DNA of 64,000 nt from Solobacterium sp. (GTDB taxonomy: Bacteria > Bacillota_I > Bacilli_A > Erysipelotrichales > Erysipelotrichaceae): the NCBI GenBank assembly GCA_017459725.1, contig JAFUCL010000115.1, positions 1 through 64,000 on the forward strand, given 5' to 3'. The position numbers and the translations under genes were made by a program. Of the stretch, positions 57,838 to 64,000 are shown in pieces. Position 1 is the stretch's first letter. Every line of letters starts with the position of its first letter. Below the pieces are notes generated by a model. That model was not told the origin of the DNA. It did no database searches and saw only the letters and a program-made list of their open reading frames with translations.

Positions 57838-59245
57838 TCTCAAATGGAAAATAGCAAGATACCTGCTGGCATTTGCGGCGGTCATGATCGGACTGATCGT
57901 GCTTTTTCAGATTGTTCTGCTGGAGCCGATGTATGAGAACAACAAGATCAGAACCGTAAAGCAGGTGTCTTCGGAAGTTGTCTCTGCGATTGAACGTGAT
58001 CAGGATCTCGAAGATACACTGTACCGGACTTCCTTCGGGAATGATGTCTGTGTGCGTATCTTCAGTGAGAATGATGATATCTCGGCAGGCAATTTCGGCT
58101 GTCCGCTGTACAGAATGAGCGACGTGGAATTCCTGCAGGAAATCTCGGGAGCGCAGGCCAACAACAATGCCTATCTCAGCAAACGGAAATCACTGTTCGG
58201 AGGCGAAGGCGGACGCTCGATCAACTACACGCGAATCATCAACTCCGATGACAAGACGTATGTAGTGATGGTCAATACGTCGATTACACCGTTTGATGCA
58301 ACCACCGCAACCCTGACCGGTCAGCTGTGGTATATCGCGGGTGCCATCTTCATTATGGTGGTGCTCATGGTTCTTATTATGAACCGCCGGATTGCCAAAC
58401 CGCTGATGAAGATCAATGAATCGGCCAAAGCACTGTCTGCCGGTTCGTATACCGTGGATGAGGGCACTAACAAGTATCTGGAAGCGTATGAGCTGAACCA
58501 GACCCTGCAGAAGGCTGCTGAGGACATTCAGAAAGCGGACAAGGCCAAGAGAGATCTGATTGCGAATGTTTCCCATGACCTGCGCACACCGCTGACGATG
58601 ATCAACGGTTACGGTGAAATGATGCGTGATCTGCCCGGTGAAAAGACCGATGAGAACATCCAGGTCATCATTGATGAATCACAGCGTCTGACTGCACTGG
58701 TAAATGATCTGCTGGATCTTTCCAAGCTTGAAGAAAACAGAATTACACTGGAAAAGTCTGTCTTCAGCATGTCTGATATGATTGGCAGGGAGATACGCAA
58801 GTACGATGTCTACCGCATGAAGGAAGGCTTCTCCATAGATACACAGCTGGAAGATGATCTGTTTGTGGAAGCGGATGAAAAGCGCATGGAACAGGTCTTC
58901 AACAACTTCATGACCAATGCCGTGAATTATTCCGGTGACTCCAAACGCATCATTGTGCGTTGTCTGCGGCGCGGTGATAAAGTCCATACGGAAGTGCAGG
59001 ACTTCGGTGAAGGCATTGAACAGGACAAGCTGAAAGATATCTGGGACAGATACTACAAGATCGACAAGTCGCATGTGCGCTTTACAAACGGCAGCGGCAT
59101 CGGTCTTGCGATAGTCCGGCATATCCTGGAACTGCATGGCTGCGAATACGGCGTCATCAGTGAAAAGGATGTCGGCAGTACATTCTGGTTTGATCTGCCG
59201 CTTACAGAGTCACCGGCAGAAGTTCAGCCAGCAGAAACCCGATAG
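57821..59245 (+). CDS. Sensor histidine kinase
   Basis: A 474-residue membrane sensor kinase. Two spans (about 12-34 and 168-190) flank an extracytoplasmic domain of about 130 residues. A HAMP linker follows, then the dimerisation domain with NVSHDLRTPL (His near 252) and an ATPase domain with NNFMTNAVNYS (N box), DFGEGI (G1) and GSGIGLAI (G2). The only start that keeps the first span is TTG 57821, which overlaps the regulator gene by 17 bases; GAGGAG lies 12 bases upstream. The 3' end overlaps the converging prepilin-peptidase gene by 44 bases. Confidence 0.93.
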   Translation: MKRILSLKWKIARYLLAFAAVMIGLIVLFQIVLLEPMYENNKIRTVKQVSSEVVSAIERDQDLEDTLYRTSFGNDVCVRIFSENDDISAGNFGCPLYRMSDVEFLQEISGAQANNNAYLSKRKSLFGGEGGRSINYTRIINSDDKTYVVMVNTSITPFDATTATLTGQLWYIAGAIFIMVVLMVLIMNRRIAKPLMKINESAKALSAGSYTVDEGTNKYLEAYELNQTLQKAAEDIQKADKAKRDLIANVSHDLRTPLTMINGYGEMMRDLPGEKTDENIQVIIDESQRLTALVNDLLDLSKLEENRITLEKSVFSMSDMIGREIRKYDVYRMKEGFSIDTQLEDDLFVEADEKRMEQVFNNFMTNAVNYSGDSKRIIVRCLRRGDKVHTEVQDFGEGIEQDKLKDIWDRYYKIDKSHVRFTNGSGIGLAIVRHILELHGCEYGVISEKDVGSTFWFDLPLTESPAEVQPAETR

Positions 59246-59732
59246 AGAGAAACGGAGCGAAGGGAATCCTGCGCTCTTTTTCATTGTGCGGGTATATCAC
59301 CAATACCAGTACACAGGCTATGGGCAGGGCATAGAGTATCCGCAGACCACGCATGAATGTCCAGGCAGTGATCAGCTTGACATCGCCGAAGCCGATCTTT
59401 TCAAAGAGACTGCATATGGTAAAGAGAATGAATACAGTTGCTGCTGTGTACGGATAACGTGTCTGCTGCAGAAACGACAGCACTGCGATGCCAATTGATG
59501 CAGGATCCGGTATTTCGCCGCATGCCGTATCCGCGGATGAAGCGAGCAGAAGCAGAGGTACTGCCGCAAGTACCGTGCGTTCCTGCGGAGCGAAGGTATA
59601 GAGCAGTGCACCGGCAAGCATCGTGGTGATCAGCGCATAGAAATACCTGTACGGGGCATCCTTTCCGGAGAAAAGATCGGCGGCGAACTGTACGGGTATG
59701 GCAAGGAAGAGATTGAACAGTACGGTTTTCAT
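59202..59732 (-). CDS. Prepilin-peptidase-like protein (A24, short type)
   Basis: A 176-residue polytopic membrane protein with five or six spans. The two aspartates of A24 peptidases are seen in ADTACGEIPDP (near 70) and in the GxGD motif FEKIGFGDVKLI (near 112). It lacks the N-terminal methyltransferase domain, like TadV/CpaA-type or archaeal preflagellin peptidases, which cut leader peptides of type IV pilins. No pilin or pilus assembly genes are in the window. ATG 59732 follows AGGAGG. It overlaps the histidine kinase gene tail-to-tail. Confidence 0.78.
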   Translation of the reverse strand: MKTVLFNLFLAIPVQFAADLFSGKDAPYRYFYALITTMLAGALLYTFAPQERTVLAAVPLLLLASSADTACGEIPDPASIGIAVLSFLQQTRYPYTAATVFILFTICSLFEKIGFGDVKLITAWTFMRGLRILYALPIACVLVLVIYPHNEKERRIPFAPFLSIGFLLAELLPVTL

Positions 59733-59819
59733 ATGACCTCCTGCCAGTGTATACGCATGAATGCACGGCATTCCGCTGTCTGCGCAAATGTACTATACTG
59801 AACACAGGAGGATCTCGAA

Positions 59820-60362
59820 ATGAAAGACATTAAAGGAACACAGACAGAGAAAAACCTGGAAACTGCTTTTGCCGGAGAAAGCCAGGCCCGCAACAAGTAT
59901 GATTACTGGGCAAGCCGTGCAAAGAAAGACGGATATGAGCAGATTTCCGCAATCTTCACCGAAACAGCAGGAAACGAAAAAGAACATGCAAAGATGTGGT
60001 TCAAGTACCTGCAGGGCGGTGCCATTCAGGATACCGTAAGCAACCTCAAGCAGGCTGCAGCCGGTGAAAACTATGAATGGACAGAGATGTATGCAGAGTT
60101 TGCGGAAACAGCCGAGAAAGAGGGATTTCCGGAGATTGCCGCACAGTTCCGCGGTGTAGCAGCCATTGAGAAGGAACATGAAGAGCGCTACCGCAAGCTT
60201 CTGAAGAACATCGAAGAGAGCGAAGTGTTTGTCCGCAGGGATGAAACAACCTGGCAGTGCCGCAACTGCGGTCATGTTGTGGTTGCCAAGGAAGCTCCGG
60301 AAATCTGTCCGGTATGCAGCCATCCGCAGGCATATTTCGAAATCAAGAAAGAAAACTATTGA
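59820..60362 (+). CDS. rbr: Rubrerythrin
   Basis: Cytoplasmic di-iron peroxidase that reduces hydrogen peroxide in anaerobes. The 180-residue protein has the ferritin-like domain with ligand motifs [16 protein letters not shown] (near 16-31), [11 protein letters not shown] (near 48) and [11 protein letters not shown] (near 118), followed by a rubredoxin-like domain with CRNCGH and CPVCSHP binding one iron. TATACT at 59794-59799 and AGGAGG give it an own transcription and translation start. It supports an oxygen-sensitive lifestyle together with nifJ. Confidence 0.96.
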   Translation: MKDIKGTQTEKNLETAFAGESQARNKYDYWASRAKKDGYEQISAIFTETAGNEKEHAKMWFKYLQGGAIQDTVSNLKQAAAGENYEWTEMYAEFAETAEKEGFPEIAAQFRGVAAIEKEHEERYRKLLKNIEESEVFVRRDETTWQCRNCGHVVVAKEAPEICPVCSHPQAYFEIKKENY

Positions 60363-60370
60363 TTACCGGG

Positions 60371-60397
60371 AACACAGGCCTGACGGTCTGTGTTTTC
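60371..60397 (+). terminator. Terminator after rubrerythrin
   Basis: Stem AACACAGGCC / GGTCTGTGTT with one G-T pair, TGAC loop, TTC tail. Confidence 0.8.
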
Positions 60398-60443
60398 TGA
60401 TGCCCGGATTTCCGTGTAAAATGAAACTGCAGGAGGTTTGCTT

Positions 60444-62132
60444 ATGAACGCAATGGAGCGCTTCCGGCAATGGCTTGCACAGCTGCCGGAGGAACATGCA
60501 TTATACGCGGAACTGCAGTCACTGAGTGAAGAGGAAATCAATGAACGCTTCCACAGTGAACTCGCATTCGGCACCGCCGGTCTGCGCGGAAAGACAGGTG
60601 CCGGCACCAACCGTATGAATGAGATCACGGTCGGCAGGGCTGTACAGGGAATAACGGACTACATCTGCAGCTTCGGTGAAGACGCCAAAAAACGCGGGGT
60701 TGTCATTGTGCATGATCCGCGTCATTATTCGGCTGAATTTTCCGTACTGAGCGCAGAGATTCTGTGTGCGGCTGGCATCCGGACATATATGTTTGATGAT
60801 CTTCGTCCAACCCCGGAACTTGCTTTCCTGATCCGTTATCTGCATACCGTTTCCGGAATCAATATCACGGCTTCACACAACCCGAAGGAATACAACGGTC
60901 TGAAGGCATACTGGGAAGACGGCTGTCAGGTCGGCAGTGAAACCGCCGCCGCCATGACGGAGTGTATTCAGAAGGTGGATCCTTTCCACGGTATCAGGCG
61001 CATGGATCTGAAGCAGGCAGAGGAAGCAGGACTGCTCGTGCATCTTGGTGAAGAACATGACCGTGCCTATCTTGACTGTATCAAGGAGCTGGCCGTGCAT
61101 GCGGATACGGATCTTGATCTGAGTATACCGATTGTTTATACACCGCTCAACGGTGCCGGAGCCGTTCCGTTTATGCAGGTCATGAAGGAGCGCGGCTTTA
61201 CGGCATGTCATATTGTCGAAGAACAGCGTCTTCCGGATCCTGATTTCACAACCGTCGGCTACCCGAATCCCGAGGATCCCAAAGCCTTTGCGCGCAGTGA
61301 GCTACTGGGCAGGGAAACCGGTGCCGAACTGTTGATAGCCACCGATCCCGATGCGGACCGTCTGGCCATTGAAATCAGGGATGAAGAGGGGAATTACATA
61401 CCTCTCAACGGTAATCAGACAGGTTATATTCTGGTCGCTTATCTGTTGGAGGGACTGTACAATGCCGGGCTGCTTCCGGAAAGCGGTGCCGTGGTCAAAT
61501 CAATCGTCACCGGCAGTATGAGCACGGATATCGCGGCTGCCTACGGTGTGAAGGTGTTTGAAACACTGACCGGATTCAAGAATATCTGCGGCAGGATACC
61601 GCAGCTTGAAGAGGACGGATACACATATCTCTTCGGATACGAAGAATCGGTCGGATATGCGCCGAGTTCCGATATCCGTGACAAGGATGGAATCGCTGCA
61701 GGCATGCTGGTGGCGGAAGCTGCTGCGTATTGCCGCAAGAGGGGAAAGACGCTGTACCAGACGCTGAAGGAACTCTATGCTGAATACGGCTGGTGGGCAG
61801 AGGATGAGCCGAATATCGTCCTTGAAGGCATTGCCGGGGCAGAGCGGATCAAACGGATGATGGCCTGGCTCAGGGCTAATCCGCTGTCTGAAGCAGGCGG
61901 TATCCCCGTGAAGACGGTGATTGACTTTGCCGAAGGGTATGAGGATATTCCGCCGGCCAATGTGCTGAAGTATATTCTGGAAGACGGCAGCTGGTTTGCG
62001 GTGCGGCCTTCCGGAACGGAACCGAAGATCAAGTTTTATTTCTATTCAAAGCAGGATGATGCCGATACTGCACTTGCAGTAAACAGAAAGATCAGAGATG
62101 ATGTATTTGCGGCCGTTACAGCGGTCAGTTAG
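60444..62132 (+). CDS. pgcA: Phosphoglucomutase/phosphomannomutase (PgcA-type)
   Basis: Interconverts glucose-1-phosphate and glucose-6-phosphate through a phosphoserine. The 562-residue length and N-terminal FGTAGLRGKTGAG (near 43) fit the Firmicute PgcA group. The phospho-Ser is in TASHNPKEYNG (near 144), the magnesium loop is ATDPDADRLAIE (near 300), the sugar loop GYEESVGY (near 400) and the phosphate-binding loop RPSGTEPKIKFY (near 515). It supplies glucose-1-phosphate for nucleotide sugars, wall polymers and glycolipids. ATG 60444 follows AGGAGG at seven bases. Confidence 0.95.
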   Translation: MNAMERFRQWLAQLPEEHALYAELQSLSEEEINERFHSELAFGTAGLRGKTGAGTNRMNEITVGRAVQGITDYICSFGEDAKKRGVVIVHDPRHYSAEFSVLSAEILCAAGIRTYMFDDLRPTPELAFLIRYLHTVSGINITASHNPKEYNGLKAYWEDGCQVGSETAAAMTECIQKVDPFHGIRRMDLKQAEEAGLLVHLGEEHDRAYLDCIKELAVHADTDLDLSIPIVYTPLNGAGAVPFMQVMKERGFTACHIVEEQRLPDPDFTTVGYPNPEDPKAFARSELLGRETGAELLIATDPDADRLAIEIRDEEGNYIPLNGNQTGYILVAYLLEGLYNAGLLPESGAVVKSIVTGSMSTDIAAAYGVKVFETLTGFKNICGRIPQLEEDGYTYLFGYEESVGYAPSSDIRDKDGIAAGMLVAEAAAYCRKRGKTLYQTLKELYAEYGWWAEDEPNIVLEGIAGAERIKRMMAWLRANPLSEAGGIPVKTVIDFAEGYEDIPPANVLKYILEDGSWFAVRPSGTEPKIKFYFYSKQDDADTALAVNRKIRDDVFAAVTAVS

Positions 62133-62143
62133 GAGGAATGACG

Positions 62144-62620
62144 ATGTTCAGAAAAATGGTCAGATCACGTCTGGCAATCAGTGAACAGGAATGCATTGAA
62201 GTGCTGAAGAATGAACCGCGCGGTGTGCTTTCAGTATTAGGGGATGACGACTATCCGTATGGTATGCCGATGGATCACTGGTACTGCGAAGAGGACGGCT
62301 GTCTGTATTTCCACAGCGGTATGGCAGGTCATAAGATCGATGCCATGAAGCGCCATGACAAAGTATCTTACTGTGTCTATGACAAGGGATTTGTCAGAGA
62401 GGGTGAATGGGCACTGAATATCCGCAGTGTCATCATCTTCGGCAGAATCAGAGTCGTTGAAGATCATGATAAGGCCATGGAGATTGTCAGAAAGCTCAGT
62501 CTGAAGTATACGGATGATACGGATTACATTGAGCGTGAGATCGTCTCGGCAGGAAAAAGAACACTGGTGTTTGCACTGGTTCCGGAACATATGAGCGGAA
62601 AGCTCGTAAATGAGTCCTAG
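62144..62620 (+). CDS. Pyridoxamine-5'-phosphate-oxidase-fold flavin-binding protein
   Basis: A 158-residue protein of the split-barrel FMN-binding fold (PNPOx-like). It has the family pattern: an N-terminal helix with [28 protein letters not shown], the strand [27 protein letters not shown] (FMN phosphate site with Gly-His-Lys), and a late Arg-containing [13 protein letters not shown]. Relatives include NimA-type nitroimidazole reductases, so a detoxification role is possible but unproven. ATG 62144 lies seven bases after AGGAGG; ATG 62138 is too close to it. It runs with pgcA and pcp. Confidence 0.85.
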   Translation: MFRKMVRSRLAISEQECIEVLKNEPRGVLSVLGDDDYPYGMPMDHWYCEEDGCLYFHSGMAGHKIDAMKRHDKVSYCVYDKGFVREGEWALNIRSVIIFGRIRVVEDHDKAMEIVRKLSLKYTDDTDYIEREIVSAGKRTLVFALVPEHMSGKLVNES

Positions 62621-62628
62621 GAGGCCGT

Positions 62629-63237
62629 ATGAAAGTATTGGTTACAGGGTTTGATCCGTTCGGCGGAGAATCCGTGAATCCCGCCTGTGAGGCTGTAATG
62701 AGGCTTCCTGACCGTATCGGCACAGCGGAGATCATCCGTCTGGAAGTGCCTACGGTATGCCGTAAATCAATTGATGTTATCGAGCAGGCAATTATCACGC
62801 ATATGCCTGATGTTGTGATCTCTGTCGGCCAGGCAGGAGGAAAACCGGATATTACGGTGGAGAGAGTCGGCATCAATGTGACTGACTGCCGTATCCCCGA
62901 CAATGAAGGAAACCAGCCGGTGGATGAACCCATCTACCCGGACGGACCGGATGCCTATTTCTCGTCACTGCCGGTGAAAGCCATGGTGGAAGCCATCAAA
63001 GCGGCAGGTGTTCCTGCTTCCCTGAGCAACTCTGCGGGAACGTTCATCTGCAACCATGTTCTTTACGGTGTTCGGTATCTCTGTGAAAGAAAGTATCCCG
63101 GTGTAAAGAGCGGCTTCATTCACATTCCGTATATGACGGAACAGTGTGTGAACAAGCGCGGTACACCATGCATGAGTCTGGATGATATCGTGAAGGGACT
63201 GAGTGCTGCAGTGGCGTGTGCTGCTGAAAACTGCTGA
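62629..63237 (+). CDS. pcp: Pyrrolidone-carboxylate peptidase
   Basis: Cysteine peptidase (C15) that removes N-terminal pyroglutamate from peptides. The 202-residue enzyme has the catalytic triad Glu78 (ITVERVGIN), Cys141 ([12 protein letters not shown]) and His165 (GFIHIPY), and the N-terminal [15 protein letters not shown]. Cytoplasmic. It begins eight bases after the preceding stop behind TAGGAGG. It would complement the peptide-uptake operon and the C69 dipeptidase nearby. Confidence 0.96.
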   Translation: MKVLVTGFDPFGGESVNPACEAVMRLPDRIGTAEIIRLEVPTVCRKSIDVIEQAIITHMPDVVISVGQAGGKPDITVERVGINVTDCRIPDNEGNQPVDEPIYPDGPDAYFSSLPVKAMVEAIKAAGVPASLSNSAGTFICNHVLYGVRYLCERKYPGVKSGFIHIPYMTEQCVNKRGTPCMSLDDIVKGLSAAVACAAENC

Positions 63238-63242
63238 TACAA

Positions 63243-63268
63243 AAAAGAAATGCGTGAGCATTTCTTTT
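63243..63268. terminator. Bidirectional terminator between pcp and the dipeptidase
   Basis: Stem AAAAGAAATGC / GCATTTCTTTT with GTGA loop; A tract on one side and T tract on the other serve both converging genes. Confidence 0.85.
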
Positions 63269-64000
63269 AGTTATCCGATCTTGCGTATCCGTTCTTCATG
63301 TGCTCGCTGGAATTCAGGATCAGTTTGTTAAGACAGCTGATCGTTTCCTTCTTCGCCATTTCACAGAGTTTGCTGTTGGCTTCGGCAGTGAGGGTGTAAT
63401 CCCCGGTTTCCTGCATCTTTGCATCGTATTCGTTGAGCAGACGGTATCCATTGTTCATCATTGCGTTCTGGTAGCGTTCGACATGCTGGATGGCGCTGCC
63501 GAAATGGGGATCGGCCAGACCTCCGATCAGACGGCTTCCCCAGTAGAAGTTTTCCGTGGAGACATCCAGGGTTACATTGCTGAGATACGCAGGCATCTCG
63601 TTAACATTTGTGTAAACAGGGAAGACGGCATTGAAGGCATTTGATCCGAAGCAGATCCATTCCACACCGCGCAGTGCTTCCGGCATGTATCCGCGTATCT
63701 GCAGGATTGCCATTACACCCGTGCGGCTGATGCCGATCGGTCTGTAGATGCCTTTGCGGGGATCATCTGCTTTCTGGTAGGGGTTATACGGGGTTCCCTG
63801 ATAATAGGAAGAGAGAATGTACTTGATTGCTTCCGGGGTGATCTTTCTTTCCGGCACAAGGGACCAGGGGATATCATCACTCTCCGGTGTGAAGTCGGCG
63901 TTTTCACCGTCCCAGCGGTATGTGCGGGGATTGAAGTAACGGCCGATATACCATGCACGCGGTGTGTTGTAGATGTGATCGGCATCGCTGCGGGATCCGA
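63267..64000 (-). CDS. C69-family dipeptidase, partial (5' end beyond window)
   Basis: The C-terminal 244 residues of a PepD-type dipeptidase (family C69/U34). The frame is open to the right edge and begins within RAWYIGRYFNPRTYRWDG, followed by SDDIPWSLVPERKITPEAIKY and SSYYQGTPYNPY, all strongly conserved in C69. The catalytic N-terminal Cys is not in the window. C69 enzymes cut a wide range of dipeptides after self-processing. The GTG at 63855-63857 is internal and not the start. The terminator at its end is shared with pcp. Confidence 0.9.
   Translation of the reverse strand, partial: GSRSDADHIYNTPRAWYIGRYFNPRTYRWDGENADFTPESDDIPWSLVPERKITPEAIKYILSSYYQGTPYNPYQKADDPRKGIYRPIGISRTGVMAILQIRGYMPEALRGVEWICFGSNAFNAVFPVYTNVNEMPAYLSNVTLDVSTENFYWGSRLIGGLADPHFGSAIQHVERYQNAMMNNGYRLLNEYDAKMQETGDYTLTAEANSKLCEMAKKETISCLNKLILNSSEHMKNGYARSDN

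Noticed and set aside
63267-63857. Dipeptidase gene starting at 63857
   Set aside because: Conserved C69 sequence continues in frame to the window edge, so the GTG at 63857 is internal and the gene is partial.

Overview
The window reads as chromosome of a low-to-mid G+C, anaerobic Gram-positive of the Firmicutes, most like the Erysipelotrichales. This is an inference from gene content and order: MraZ-headed wall cluster, ComN-like gene plus fused SecDF, the Bacillus-like order recJ-apt-relA-hisS-aspS-6S RNA, T-box leaders, YneF, DUF4003, pyruvate:ferredoxin oxidoreductase and rubrerythrin. Nearly all sequence is coding. No protein-free stretch exceeds 300 bases; the three longest (18472-18748, 21766-22026, 35506-35803) are filled by two T-box leaders and a 6S-like RNA. 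I saw no tRNA, rRNA, CRISPR array or prophage. One insertion sequence is cut by the left edge.

Layout. 1-2.2 kb: IS end abutting tmcAL, divergent from a lysophospholipase-like hydrolase. 2.2-3.0 kb: DUF177 gene and rpmF. 3.1-8.0 kb: short division/wall cluster mraZ-rsmH-ftsL-PBP-mraY with a MraZ operator. 8.0-10.7 kb: comN-like gene and secDF. 10.7-15.6 kb: HAD phosphatase, murL-like epimerase, murD and recJ, all overlapping. 15.7-22 kb: apt, relA, T-box-hisS-aspS, 6S RNA. 22-31.4 kb: GNAT, Cof phosphatase, esterase, FemAB transferase, MurJ/SpoVB-like flippase, NAGPA-type glycosidase, unknown membrane protein, D,D-carboxypeptidase, YneF. 31.4-38.2 kb: nifJ, ASCH protein, T-box-leuS. 38.3-42 kb: scpA, scpB, SGNH hydrolase, DUF4358 lipoprotein, DUF4003 protein. 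42-45.1 kb: GH13 glucosidase with Crp-type regulator, GNAT. 45.2-55.6 kb: one long peptide-uptake operon. 55.6-64 kb: carbonic anhydrase, Mrp ATPase, two-component system, lone prepilin peptidase, rubrerythrin, phosphoglucomutase, flavin-binding protein, pyroglutamyl peptidase and a partial C69 dipeptidase.

How the parts work together. Wall synthesis dominates the left half: MraY, MurD, PBP, flippase, FemAB and carboxypeptidase. The most notable piece is the murL-like gene joined to murD. It implies that D-glutamate reaches the wall by adding L-Glu and then epimerising it on the UDP-precursor, a route best known from Xanthomonas. The right half centres on peptide scavenging. A solute-binding lipoprotein, two permeases and one ATPase are co-transcribed with an S9 peptidase, an M20 hydrolase and two tandem amidohydrolases. 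A pyroglutamyl peptidase and a C69 dipeptidase lie further downstream. Pyruvate:ferredoxin oxidoreductase and rubrerythrin fit a fermentative, oxygen-sensitive lifestyle.
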